DNA of 64,000 nt from Bacillus_BE sp042263505 (GCF_042263505.1 NZ_JBHKFI010000005.1:143664-207663); one strand, 5' to 3'. Counted from the stretch's first letter, positions 16,071-24,554 are shown. Program-made: numbers and translations. The notes: generated from the letters alone by a model not told the origin.

Positions 16071-17405
16071 ATGACAAACAAAAGACAATTAAAATTTGGT
16101 GCATTGATTCATGGGGTTGGTGGAAATATTTCTGGCTGGAGGCATCCGGATGTGCAAACAGATGCAAGTATAAATATTGATTTTTATATTAAACAAGCAC
16201 AGAAAGCAGAGGAAGGAAAGTTTGATTTAATATTCATTGCCGATGGGTTATATATTAATGAAAAATCGATTCCTCACTTTTTAAATCGATTTGAACCGAT
16301 TACCATTTTATCTGCACTTGCTGCCGTAACAACTCATATTGGTCTTATCGGAACTGTATCCACCTCTTATAGCGAACCATTTACTATTGCCAGACAATTT
16401 GCTTCCCTTGATCATATTAGTAAGGGCCGAGCTGGCTGGAATGTGGTGACGACACCACTTGAAAGTACAGCTTTAAATTTTAATAAAACCATTGAAGAAC
16501 ATCCAGATCATGCAAAGCGTTATCGGATAGCAAGTGAGTATATTCAAGTTGTAAAAGGTTTATGGGATTCTTGGGAGGACGATGCATTTATTCGCGATAA
16601 GGATTCAGGTGTATTTTTTGATCCTTCCAAATTACATCCACTCAATCATAAAGGAGCGTTTTTCTCTGTTAAAGGACCGTTGAATATTGCCCGTTCGAAA
16701 CAAGGCCGTCCGATTATTTTTCAAGCAGGCTCTTCTGAAACTGGAAAAAATTTAGCTGCACAAGAAGCTGATGCCATTTTTACTGGTCATCCTACCTTAA
16801 ATGAAGCAAAAAGGTTTTATTCAGATGTAAAAAATCGGGCAAAAGATTTTGGGAGGAATCCTGATGAGCTTCTCATTCTTCCTGGTATTTCGCCAATTAT
16901 TGGTTCGACAGAAGAAGAGGCGGAACTGAATTATCAAGAAATCGTTAATCTTGTTTCAATTGATAAGGCATTAGATTATTTGGGGAGATATTTTGATCAT
17001 CATGATTTCTCACAATATGAATTGGATGCGCCATTTCCAGAACTTGGCGATATCGGAGAAAATAGCTTTCAAAGCACGACCAATCGCATAAAGAAAGAGG
17101 CTAAGGGAGAAAAACTAACCCTTAGACAAGTAGCTCTAAGAGAAGCAACTCCTCGAACATCATTTATCGGGACTGCGGAGAAGGTAGCCAATTTAGTACA
17201 GGAATGGTTTGAGGAAGGTGGGGCAGATGGATTTAACCTAGCAGCTTCGGTGCCAAACGGATTAGCCGATTTTGTCGATCACGTTGTTCCGATTTTGCAA
17301 AAGCGTGGAATCTTTCGTACAGACTATGAAGCTGATACTTTACGAGGGAATTTTGGCCTACCATTCCCAATTAACCGGTATGTAAAGGAAGCAATTATTA
17401 AGTAA
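16071..17405 (+). CDS. NtaA/SnaA/DszA-family FMN-dependent monooxygenase (YtnJ-like)
   Basis: A full-length (444 residue) member of the family seen in part at 1-950. It starts with LKFGALIHGVGGNISGWRHP, has SLDHISKGRAGWNVVTT, then YIQVVKGLWDSWEDDAF and the C-terminal ILQKRGIFRTDYEADTLRGNFG. ATG 16071 is chosen because AGGAGG is seven bases before it; GTG 16068 lies immediately upstream. It lies 22 bases after the YtmO-like gene. Together they are likely two oxygenases acting on S-alkyl or S-modified cysteine compounds; direct evidence is lacking. Confidence 0.92.
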   Translation: MTNKRQLKFGALIHGVGGNISGWRHPDVQTDASINIDFYIKQAQKAEEGKFDLIFIADGLYINEKSIPHFLNRFEPITILSALAAVTTHIGLIGTVSTSYSEPFTIARQFASLDHISKGRAGWNVVTTPLESTALNFNKTIEEHPDHAKRYRIASEYIQVVKGLWDSWEDDAFIRDKDSGVFFDPSKLHPLNHKGAFFSVKGPLNIARSKQGRPIIFQAGSSETGKNLAAQEADAIFTGHPTLNEAKRFYSDVKNRAKDFGRNPDELLILPGISPIIGSTEEEAELNYQEIVNLVSIDKALDYLGRYFDHHDFSQYELDAPFPELGDIGENSFQSTTNRIKKEAKGEKLTLRQVALREATPRTSFIGTAEKVANLVQEWFEEGGADGFNLAASVPNGLADFVDHVVPILQKRGIFRTDYEADTLRGNFGLPFPINRYVKEAIIK

Positions 17406-17458
17406 TTTGTTTTCAAGCAAATATGAGAAACGGAATAACAAACAGGGGAGATGAAATA

Positions 17459-17719
17459 ATGGGAAAGCCATTATCAGTTGTCGTTTGGTCAAAGGAAGGA
17501 TGTCACTATTGTGCAGAGGTTAAAGCTTTCTTAGAGGAAAAGGAAATTCCTTATCAAACGGTAGATGTTACTTATCATGATGAATTTCGGGATATTTTAG
17601 AAATAAAATACGGAGTGCGCTATGTTCCTGTTGTGGAAATTGGAAATGGAGAAACTTATCGGGGAGTTACAGAAATTGGAGTTGAACATTTGCAAAGAGC
17701 ACTTCAAGAATCTCGTTAA
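17459..17719 (+). CDS. Glutaredoxin-like protein (YtnI-like)
   Basis: An 86-residue thioredoxin-fold protein. The redox motif is C15-HY-C18, and the C-terminal VRYVPVVEIGNG contains the cis-proline typical of glutaredoxins. The small glutaredoxin gene ytnI lies in the same kind of sulfur operon in B. subtilis. ATG 17459 follows AGGGGAG with eight-base spacing; the longer frame from ATG 17423 lacks such a site. It may reduce thiol intermediates or a partner enzyme. Confidence 0.88.
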   Translation: MGKPLSVVVWSKEGCHYCAEVKAFLEEKEIPYQTVDVTYHDEFRDILEIKYGVRYVPVVEIGNGETYRGVTEIGVEHLQRALQESR

Positions 17720-17805
17720 TATTAGCTTTATATCCGAGTAAAATGGTGTATTTTATTGGTTTTGATGAAAAGATCGCTTTATTTTTAGAAAGTAGGTGAA
17801 TTATT

Positions 17806-18135
17806 CTGTTAAGACTACTAATAAATAGGAGTCTGACCGCTTTCATTGTCTTATTAGGATCTTTATTTTTAGTATTTTCCATTAATTATTTTTTGCCAAG
17901 CGATGTTGTGGATGTACTAATGGCTGATTGTGGGGGAAATAAAGAAATTGCCAGGGTTCTTCGAAAAGAGTTAGTGCTAGATTTACCTTTTTATTTGCAT
18001 TTTTTCATTATATTACAGTCCATGATGATTTTGATCAAGGGGATTCTAGAACTACAAGAAAGAGGTTTATTTAGAATGGAATATTCAGGGCATACCTTAA
18101 GAGAGCATTTTGGCCTAGAATTCCCAGTTGTTTAG
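17806..18135 (+). pseudogene. Fused remnant: DppB-type ABC permease N-terminus joined to NtaA-type C-terminus
   Basis: From about 17806 (CTG) the frame reads LRLLINRSLTAFIVLLGSLF, then a segment like LPSDVVDVLMADCGG and VLRKELVLDLPFYLHF. That is the N-terminus of a dipeptide/nickel-type (DppB/GsiC) permease. After about 18000 the match is lost. The end reads LQERGLFRMEYSGHTLREHF, the C-terminus of a NtaA-type monooxygenase, with a one-base frame change near 18040. The two pieces come from different genes, so a deletion or recombination joined them. No functional product is expected. Confidence 0.8.
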
Positions 18136-18202
18136 AATTTTACTAAATTGAGTCCATTCGTTTAAATAAAGGTTTTCAAATTCAAAAAAAGGAGGAAGGA
18201 AT

Positions 18203-18535
18203 ATGAACGCTATCTTGTCTAATAGAATCAATATGTTAATTGATGGTGAGAATCGTCTTCTACTTAAAAAGAGCTCATATCTCAATCTACCCGACCTAAG
18301 ATTTTATCAATGGTTAAATCACTTATATAACATAAATAAAGGGGTATTTAATACGATTGATCAGTGGTTTTATGAGAATGGGTTTGAAAATATATACTGC
18401 CGGCGAATATATATTTTATCCTTTTTGGAGTATGTGCAAAAGGAAGAGATGGTGAAGAAGAAAGGGAAATATGTTCGTTTTGGGCATGGCGGGTTAATTT
18501 GTCAACTTCGCAGATTTTGTGAAAGCTTAGCTTAA
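18203..18535 (+). CDS. Hypothetical protein, 110 aa
   Basis: I do not recognise it. It is cytosolic-looking, rich in aromatic residues (RFYQWLNHLYNINKG, WFYENGFENIYCRRIYIL), basic near the C-terminus, with no membrane span. A strong AAAGGAGGAAGGAAT site precedes ATG 18203, which argues that it is a real gene. It stands alone after the decayed end of the sulfur cluster. Confidence 0.6.
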   Translation: MNAILSNRINMLIDGENRLLLKKSSYLNLPDLRFYQWLNHLYNINKGVFNTIDQWFYENGFENIYCRRIYILSFLEYVQKEEMVKKKGKYVRFGHGGLICQLRRFCESLA

Positions 18536-18625
18536 TGAAGGAATAATGACTACTTTTTCTTACAATAAATAAAAGTTGTTTTGGAATAATAATGACGAGC
18601 ACGAATGAACACATTGGGGGATTTT

Positions 18626-19357
18626 ATGAAAAAAATAGCTTTATCATTCCTATTGTTTTTCATCATCGTTATTCCAAAACAAGCACTAGCAGCCCAAAAG
18701 ATTCCCATCCTAATCTACCATCATATTGATGAATACCAAGGAATAGGGTCAAAGCAATTATACGTAACACCGGAGAATTTCGAGAAGCAAATAAAGTATT
18801 TGCAATCACATGGTTTTACTTTATTTACTTTTGAGAATTGGAAACAAATCGATGAGGTAAAGAAGCCGATTTTTCTCACGTTTGATGATGGATATAAGGA
18901 TAATTTGCAGGTGCTGAAGGTTTTTCAAGATTTAAAACAAGAACGCTTTCAACCAAGAGCTACCTTTTTTATAATCAGTGACTTTGTTGGCCGTGCGAAT
19001 CGGTTAACGAAATCGGATTTATTGGCACTAACAAAAACAGGGATGATCTCAATTCAGTCCCATACGGCAACTCATCCTGATTTGACCAACATCAGTCACT
19101 ATGAATATGAATTGAAAGGTTCTATGGATACCCTGGAGCAACTAATTAATAAGAAGGTAATTGCACTTGCCTATCCATACGGGAACTTTAATAATAGAGT
19201 AGTTGAAGAAACGAAAAAATACTCCTTTGGTCTTACTACAACCCCAGAGCTGTATACAAAGCAGGGTAGGAAGGATGAACTGTTTTTGTTACCCAGGATT
19301 TATGTAAAATTTGATACAACAATAGAGGAATTTGCAGAACTCGTTGAGGGGCATTAA
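18626..19357 (+). CDS. Secreted polysaccharide deacetylase (NodB domain)
   Basis: A 243-residue protein with a signal peptide (residues 1-23, basic start, then FLLFFIIVIP and ALA). The NodB domain shows the metal and catalytic motifs LTFDDG at 84-89 and SHTATH at 145-150, plus LAYPYGNFN. It likely removes acetyl groups from an extracellular or cell-wall glycan. ATG 18626 sits after TTGGGGG and gives a clean signal peptide; the upstream ATG 18605 would add seven residues. It is bounded by its own terminator and is probably monocistronic. Confidence 0.88.
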   Translation: MKKIALSFLLFFIIVIPKQALAAQKIPILIYHHIDEYQGIGSKQLYVTPENFEKQIKYLQSHGFTLFTFENWKQIDEVKKPIFLTFDDGYKDNLQVLKVFQDLKQERFQPRATFFIISDFVGRANRLTKSDLLALTKTGMISIQSHTATHPDLTNISHYEYELKGSMDTLEQLINKKVIALAYPYGNFNNRVVEETKKYSFGLTTTPELYTKQGRKDELFLLPRIYVKFDTTIEEFAELVEGH

Positions 19358-19404
19358 TTAGTTGAATTAGAATATTAATTAAATTCATGGTAAGAATACA
19401 CCGA

Positions 19405-19441
19405 AAAAGCGCTTGGAAATATTGACTTTCCAAGCGTTTTT
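19405..19441. terminator. Bidirectional intrinsic terminator
   Basis: CGCTTGGAAA pairs with TTTCCAAGCG. A-tract and T-tract flank the stem, so it can serve both the deacetylase gene and the convergent yvgK-like gene. Confidence 0.85.
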
Positions 19442-19453
19442 GCCTGATTAAAG

Positions 19454-20389
19454 CTAAAAAGTTTCATAAAGAATATGACCGGTTAAGGTATTATCATAAT
19501 CCCCGAGAGCATTGATTTCTGCTTTAAAGGAATCAGAAGTTAGGATGTTTTTTACGGTTTCAATAAGTGCCTCGATTTCCGGAGTTTTTAATATGACGAG
19601 ATCATATTGTTCTGTAATTAATGGAACAAAATCAATTCCAACAATTTTCGCTCCCTTTTCATTGCCAACACCAACATCAGCTTGGCCCGTTGCGACAGCT
19701 GTTGCAACACTTAAATGATTGGTTTCCTCTGTATCATATCCTTGAATACTTCTCGTGGGAATGCCATTAATTCTTAATTGCTCATCAAGGAGAATTCGTG
19801 CTCCTGAACCTTTTTCCCGATTTATCAGAGTGATATCTTTTCGTTTTAAATCGGTCCAGGACGTCAAATTTAGGGGGTTTCCTTTTTTGACATAGAAGCC
19901 AGCTTTCCTTGAAAGTAAGTTTATTAATAGGAAAGGTGAACTTACCAGTATCCTTTTTGCATAAGGGAGATTGTATTCACCTGTATCTCCATCAAATAAA
20001 TGTAAGCTAACAATATCACAATCGCCATTGTACATGGCAATCAGACTGTTTAAGCTACCGGTATAGGATCTTAAAGGTTTAAGTGGTGAATTTTTTTCAA
20101 TATGCTTACTAAGAATATCTAATACAATGTCTTGTCCACTAATAATGAAAGAATGAGTTTCTAATGGTTCCGGTTTTGAAACACTCCCGGTTGTGACAGT
20201 AGTGGTGATTTGTTGGTTGGTTTTATGATGAAGAATATAATTGTCCAAATCTGCTGCATCGATTCTCATCTGTCTTCCGACTCGGAAAACAGGGATATCC
20301 CCTTTTTTAACTAAATCATAAATGGTTAATTTCGATACCTTTAAAAGCTGTGAGACTTCTTCAATCGTATAGGATAGCTCTTTTGACAT
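19454..20389 (-). CDS. HTH plus periplasmic-binding-like regulator of molybdate uptake (YvgK-like)
   Basis: A 311-residue regulator. Residues 1-60 are an excisionase/MerR-type HTH (YTIEEVSQLLKVSKLTIYDLVKKG, given here in two parts: EEVSQLLKVS and TIYDLVKKGDIP). The rest is a PBP-like sensor with LINREKGSGARILLDEQL and VATGQADVGVG, as in molybdate/tungstate-sensing regulators. It is divergent from modAB, exactly as yvgK is from yvgLM in B. subtilis. ATG 20389 follows GGAGGG; TTG 20404 is an alternative. It presumably binds the palindromes at 20449-20520 in response to molybdate. Confidence 0.88.
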   Translation of the reverse strand: MSKELSYTIEEVSQLLKVSKLTIYDLVKKGDIPVFRVGRQMRIDAADLDNYILHHKTNQQITTTVTTGSVSKPEPLETHSFIISGQDIVLDILSKHIEKNSPLKPLRSYTGSLNSLIAMYNGDCDIVSLHLFDGDTGEYNLPYAKRILVSSPFLLINLLSRKAGFYVKKGNPLNLTSWTDLKRKDITLINREKGSGARILLDEQLRINGIPTRSIQGYDTEETNHLSVATAVATGQADVGVGNEKGAKIVGIDFVPLITEQYDLVILKTPEIEALIETVKNILTSDSFKAEINALGDYDNTLTGHILYETF

Positions 20390-20448
20390 TACGCATCCCT
20401 CCAACTCTTATTGTATCTCATTCAAGAACAAAAAAGGATGAAAAAAAT

Positions 20449-20480
20449 ACAAAATGGTGAGAAATGTAACACCATTTTGT
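20449..20480. promoter_or_regulatory. Palindrome 1 in the yvgK/modA control region
   Basis: ACAAAATGGTG and CACCATTTTGT are perfect 11-base inverted arms separated by ten bases. It sits in the middle of the divergent gap and is a likely operator for the YvgK-like regulator. Confidence 0.7.
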
Positions 20481-20520
20481 ATTTATATCTAGTTATAATA
20501 AGTTATAATTAGATATAAAT
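20481..20520. promoter_or_regulatory. Palindrome 2 in the yvgK/modA control region
   Basis: ATTTATATCTAGTTATAA and TTATAATTAGATATAAAT are 18-base inverted arms with one mismatch, separated by TAAG. It abuts palindrome 1 and covers TATAAT-like -10 sequences, so a protein bound here would block modA transcription. Confidence 0.7.
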
Positions 20521-20540
20521 AGTTTGAAAGGAGTAGAGGA

Positions 20541-21350
20541 ATGAAAAAATTATCAGTAGTTATTTTTTCCCTAATCATGTTCATGTTTGTTGCAGCTGGA
20601 TGTTCGAATCATGATGATGGGACTAAAGCAAATGCGGAGAAACAGAATGAACCTGATAAAAAAGTCGAGTTGACTATTTCCGCTGCTGCAAGCTTACAAG
20701 ATGCTTTAACTGAATTGAAGACAACATTTGAGAAGGAAAATCCAAACGTGAAATTGAATTTTAACTTTGGTTCATCTGGTACACTTCAACAGCAAATCGC
20801 ACAAGGGGCACCAGTTGATTTATTTTTTTCAGCAGCAGAAGATAAATTTGATGAACTTGTACATAAAGGATTTATAGAACAATCGAAAGGAAAGGATTTA
20901 GTTGGAAATGATTTGGTCTTAATCGTTTCCAATGATTCTAATAAGAATATCCAATCATTTAAGGACTTATCTAAAGTAAATAAACTGGCGCTTGGAACAC
21001 CAGATTCTGTACCTGCTGGTCAATATGGAAAGGAAACGTTAGAGCATTTCAATCTCTGGACTTCACTTGAAAAGAAAATTGTCTACGGTAAGGATGTTCG
21101 TCAAGTATTGACTTATGTAGAAACTAATAATGTAGATGCAGGAATAGTTTATAAAACAGATGCCTTGATTTCTTCGAAAGTAAAAATTGTTGCAACCGCG
21201 GGCAGTAACACTCATGGACCAATTATTTATCCTTTAGGGATTATAAAAAATAGTAAACATCCAAAAGAAGCCCATCTTTATTATGATTTTTTGCAAAAGG
21301 AATCTTCTTTGAAGATACTTGAAAAATATGGATTTAAAAGGATTCATTAA
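20541..21350 (+). CDS. modA: Molybdate ABC transporter substrate-binding lipoprotein
   Basis: A 269-residue lipoprotein: signal peptide with lipobox VAAGC (lipid on Cys21). The mature part carries the ModA signature LTISAAASLQDALTEL, then FNFGSSGTLQQQI and GAPVDLFFSAAEDKFD. It binds molybdate or tungstate outside the membrane and delivers it to ModB. AAAGGAG precedes ATG 20541. It is divergent from the YvgK-like regulator and six bases before modB. Confidence 0.94.
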   Translation: MKKLSVVIFSLIMFMFVAAGCSNHDDGTKANAEKQNEPDKKVELTISAAASLQDALTELKTTFEKENPNVKLNFNFGSSGTLQQQIAQGAPVDLFFSAAEDKFDELVHKGFIEQSKGKDLVGNDLVLIVSNDSNKNIQSFKDLSKVNKLALGTPDSVPAGQYGKETLEHFNLWTSLEKKIVYGKDVRQVLTYVETNNVDAGIVYKTDALISSKVKIVATAGSNTHGPIIYPLGIIKNSKHPKEAHLYYDFLQKESSLKILEKYGFKRIH

Positions 21351-21356
21351 TTCATA

Positions 21357-22013
21357 ATGGTAACGGATTTTTGGTCTCCCATCCGTCTTTCCTTAGAGAT
21401 TGCTGCGGTTTCTGGAATATTGGTATTGATATTGGGCCTATTTTGGGGAAGAGTCATGGCAAATCGTCGTTTCAGGGGAGCTGCCTTGATCGAAACGCTT
21501 TTTCTTTTACCACTTGTTCTACCTCCTACTGTTGTTGGTTTTTTATTAATCTATCTTTTTGGTCATAATAGTCCAGTTGGACAGTTGATTGAATGGATTT
21601 TTCATCAGCCAGTTATGTTTACATGGTGGGCAGCAGTAATTGCTTCCACTGTAGTCGCTTTCCCCTTAATGTATCAATCTGCGAAAACGGGATTTGAAGC
21701 AATCGATAGGGATATTGAGCATGCAGCCCGCGTAGATGGAGCAAGTGAGTGGAAATTGTTTTTCTTCGTTTCGATTCCTCTTTCCTTAAAAGCGATTATT
21801 TCAGGGGCGATTTTAAGCTTCGCCAGAGCTTTAGGGGAATTTGGTGCAACCTTAATGTTTGCCGGAAATATACCGGGAAAAACCCAAACCACTTCGACAG
21901 CCATCTATGTTGCGATTGATGCTGGGAATATGCAATTAGCCTGGCTCTGGGTATTAAGTATGATAGGTATTTCCTTTTTGATGCTTATCTGTACCCACCT
22001 AATTAAAACCTAA
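21357..22013 (+). CDS. modB: Molybdate ABC transporter permease
   Basis: A 218-residue inner-membrane permease with about five spans. The cytoplasmic EAA loop reads HAARVDGASEWKLFFFVSIPLS, followed by GEFGATLMFAGNIPGKTQT, typical of ModB. The intergenic gap after modA is only six bases, so the two are translationally close. No ModC ATPase follows, as in B. subtilis yvgLM; the ATPase must come from elsewhere. Confidence 0.94.
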   Translation: MVTDFWSPIRLSLEIAAVSGILVLILGLFWGRVMANRRFRGAALIETLFLLPLVLPPTVVGFLLIYLFGHNSPVGQLIEWIFHQPVMFTWWAAVIASTVVAFPLMYQSAKTGFEAIDRDIEHAARVDGASEWKLFFFVSIPLSLKAIISGAILSFARALGEFGATLMFAGNIPGKTQTTSTAIYVAIDAGNMQLAWLWVLSMIGISFLMLICTHLIKT

Positions 22014-22024
22014 TGATGTTATTT

Positions 22025-22060
22025 AAGACATTCCTTTCTTAATGGAGTGTCTTATTTTTA
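22025..22060 (+). terminator. Intrinsic terminator after modB
   Basis: AAGACATTCC pairs with GGAGTGTCTT with one mismatch, followed by TTTTTA. Confidence 0.8.
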
Positions 22061-22124
22061 TAAAAAAGTTGTATAGTGGATAATATGGAAGTTATTTAAT
22101 CAAAAGAAAAGTGAGGAGATTGAA

Positions 22125-22538
22125 TTGAATATATTATATGACCAGCCAACTCCTGATGAATACAATGCTTTAAGAAAGAGTGTCGGTTTAGCTAAAAAAG
22201 AGGTACAGATGGTTGAACAGGCCTATCGCCATTCCCTTTTTTCAGTCACTGTCAGAGGGGAGAATGAAAAACTTCTAGGCGTGGGAAGAATTATAGGGGA
22301 CGGTGCTTGTTATTTTCAAATTGTAGATGTGCTTGCTCATTCTGAGGGGAAAAATCAAGGTGAGATTGAGGAAACCATTATGAACGAGTTAATTTCCTAT
22401 CTTACACAAAACGCTTTAAATGATGCGAATATTACAGTCATGTCAGATGTTTGGAGTATAAAATTTTATCAAAAATTTGGATTTGAATTGGTCTATCCTG
22501 ATTATTATGGGATGTCAAAAGGGTCAATCGGAAAATAG
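22125..22538 (+). CDS. GNAT-family N-acetyltransferase
   Basis: A 137-residue single-domain acetyltransferase. The strand LLGVGRIIGDGACYFQIVDVLAH and the C-terminal KFYQKFGFELV fit the GNAT fold; the acetyl-CoA loop (EGKNQGEIEETIMNEL) is degenerate compared with the usual QxxGxG. The start is TTG 22125 after GAGGAG. It is monocistronic between two terminators. The substrate is unknown. Confidence 0.78.
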   Translation: MNILYDQPTPDEYNALRKSVGLAKKEVQMVEQAYRHSLFSVTVRGENEKLLGVGRIIGDGACYFQIVDVLAHSEGKNQGEIEETIMNELISYLTQNALNDANITVMSDVWSIKFYQKFGFELVYPDYYGMSKGSIGK

Positions 22539-22571
22539 ACATTCAATATAAAAAGAAGAGATTTAATAAGA

Positions 22572-22606
22572 AAGTCGTCTAAATTAAAATAGGATGACTT
22601 TTTTTT
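22572..22606 (+). terminator. Intrinsic terminator after GNAT gene
   Basis: AAGTCGTC pairs with GATGACTT (one G-T pair), followed by eight T residues. Confidence 0.8.
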
Positions 22607-22736
22607 ATTATGAATAAGATTCCTTCTTTTAGGTGATACCAATAGGGATAATCTGGGATTAATACACTTTCCTGATTGAAAAATTGGGCTTGCTAAATAG
22701 CAAAATATAGAATAATGAAAAAATAGAGGGGATTCT

Positions 22737-23525
22737 TTGGATAATTTTACAAATACAAATAAGAATCGTCGGTATCGTGCGCATGTTAGTATTTTTGGAA
22801 CAACCCAGCTTCATTTACGAAATCCCTATATAATCGCATGGTGGTCAGCGGCATTCCCAGGGTTTGGCCACTTGCTACTTTCCAAACATTTGCGGGGGAT
22901 GGCACTTTTTATGTGGGAGATTTTTATTAATCAAATGATTCATTTAAATCGTGCAATGGTGTATTCGTTTAATGGAGAAATCGCAAAAGCTATTGATGTT
23001 TTAAATGTACGCTTTATGCTTTTATATATTCCGGTTTACATTTTTGCTATTTGGGATAGTTATCGAACAACGGTAGATTTAAATAAAATAACGATTCTTG
23101 CTGAGCATGAGGATGCGCCCTTCAATTCTAACAGTATTGGGGCGATGGAAATCAATTATCTTGATAAAAGGAACCCTCTTGTTAGCTTGTTTTGGTCGAT
23201 GACGGTGCCAAGCCTTGGACAGCTATACATCCATCGGGTCGTCATTGCAGCATTCACTTTGATATTTACAGTTGTACTCATCTATTTTTCCCATTTTTTA
23301 GTCGCTGTGCATTATATCTTCTTAGGTAATATTGCTAAGGCAACATCTGTTTTAGATGTGCAATGGTTTCTTTATTATCCATCTTTTTATTTTTTTACAA
23401 TTTATGATGCCTATGTGAACACGGTTGAAAACAATAATCTTTTTGAAAAAGAGCAAAAGAACTTCTTACGAAGAAAATATCAGTCTCCGAACTTTAAGAT
23501 AAAGAAAGGGGAGATTATCAATTAA
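22737..23525 (+). CDS. Membrane protein with internal duplication (262 aa)
   Basis: I cannot name the family. The protein contains two similar units of about 90 residues. Unit 1 runs from RNPYIIAWWSAAFPGFGHLL to IWDSYRTTVDLN; unit 2 from RNPLVSLFWSMTVPSLGQLY to IYDAYVNTVENN. Each has P.xGhLy-type residues, a central GEIAKAIDVL or GNIAKATSVL motif and a terminal D.Y..TV. About four to six membrane spans are expected. The start is TTG 22737 after GAGGGG. It is followed without a gap by the next gene. Confidence 0.75.
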   Translation: MDNFTNTNKNRRYRAHVSIFGTTQLHLRNPYIIAWWSAAFPGFGHLLLSKHLRGMALFMWEIFINQMIHLNRAMVYSFNGEIAKAIDVLNVRFMLLYIPVYIFAIWDSYRTTVDLNKITILAEHEDAPFNSNSIGAMEINYLDKRNPLVSLFWSMTVPSLGQLYIHRVVIAAFTLIFTVVLIYFSHFLVAVHYIFLGNIAKATSVLDVQWFLYYPSFYFFTIYDAYVNTVENNNLFEKEQKNFLRRKYQSPNFKIKKGEIIN

Positions 23526-23978
23526 ATGCAAATCTTCGCAACCTTCGAGCACAATCTTTATATTGAATTGGCCATTGCTGCTTTAGAAAGCAAAGGGGTA
23601 AAGAATATTTTTGCCGTGCCCTTGGATAATCGGACAGAGGATCGAAAGCTTTTCGATACACTACATCGTTCGGATGGGATATCTCTTTCTAGCAAGGGCT
23701 TTGCCTTAGCTGTTTTTATTTCAGTTATTACCACAAGCAAAGGGTTTGTCTGGGAATGGGGCCCAATTTACTGGGGAATTATTGGAGCAAGTGGCGGATT
23801 CTTACTCGGAGTAATCATTGATTTGTTTATTAATAAAGTGATTAGAAAAAAGCAAAGATTAATCAGGGGAAAATTTTCAGAGGTTATTCTCATTGTGGAA
23901 TGTAAGAAAGAGGAAACGGATATGGTTGAGAAGATTTTATGGGGGAATTTTGCTTTTGGTGTAGCCAAAGTAGATTAA
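23526..23978 (+). CDS. Small membrane protein, 150 aa, unknown function
   Basis: The ATG follows the upstream stop codon directly, so the two are probably translated together. Residues 1-45 form a ferredoxin-like alpha-beta start (FATFEHNLYIELAIAAL). Two hydrophobic spans lie at about 58-72 and 78-103, and the C-terminal tail repeats the pattern with EVILIVECKKEE. I do not recognise a family; pairing with the duplicated membrane protein suggests a joint function. Confidence 0.7.
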   Translation: MQIFATFEHNLYIELAIAALESKGVKNIFAVPLDNRTEDRKLFDTLHRSDGISLSSKGFALAVFISVITTSKGFVWEWGPIYWGIIGASGGFLLGVIIDLFINKVIRKKQRLIRGKFSEVILIVECKKEETDMVEKILWGNFAFGVAKVD

Positions 23979-24416
23979 ATGGCGGGAGCATCGACGCTCT
24001 CCCATTAATTTAGCTGATCTATTTTTTAAAATGAGCATCGTGTTCAATATAAATGCATGATTGTGTAATTTACTATTATAAAAGTTCATTCCAAGGGGGA
24101 AGAGGAGAATGGGTAAGTTTAATACATTCACTTTTCATTGGCAGCTTTCATGTATTGAATGAATCACTTTTTGTCTATTAGGATTTTGGCAAAGGTAATC
24201 ACTGTTAATGTTCTTAAAATTTTATAACCTCACCCCCGATTTCCTATTATGTTGGGAGGGCAGAAAATGGATGGAGATGATTTGCTAGTATTCCGCTAGT
24301 CTTATTTTATTTTACGTATTCTTTTAGGAAAAGACGAAAAAACATTACTATAGAATTTTTATAGCTTAATAGAATTACTTTTTAAAAAATACCCCTCAAC
24401 AGAATTCTAAATGCTA

Positions 24417-24445
24417 TTGTCAAAATATTAAAAATTTTGTAAAAT
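24417..24445 (+). promoter_or_regulatory. Promoter of the orphan ABC lipoprotein gene
   Basis: TTGTCA at 24417-24422 and TAAAAT at 24440-24445 with a 17-base spacer fit a vegetative sigma-A promoter. The predicted start is near 24452, at the base of the next hairpin. Confidence 0.55.
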
Positions 24446-24452
24446 AAATAGA

Positions 24453-24508
24453 GTTTCGATTTAATGCATTAAAGTTTAAAACGATTAAATTGAAACCGTT
24501 TTTTTTTA
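24453..24508 (+). terminator. Terminator-like hairpin at the predicted mRNA 5' end
   Basis: GTTTCGATTTAAT pairs with ATTAAATTGAAAC (one G-T pair) around an 18-base loop. CG and ten T residues follow. It ends 46 bases before the ATG of the lipoprotein gene. It may attenuate or stabilise that transcript. Confidence 0.65.
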
Positions 24509-24554
24509 GAAGATTGATCGGATAATAGGGATTCACAATACTGGGGGGAATGAA

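Larger units (their letters stand above)
23979..24554. other. Long AT-rich intergenic region
   Basis: A 576-base gap. Most of it has no gene or clear signal. The last 140 bases hold a promoter and a hairpin with a T-tract, listed separately. Confidence 0.6.
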
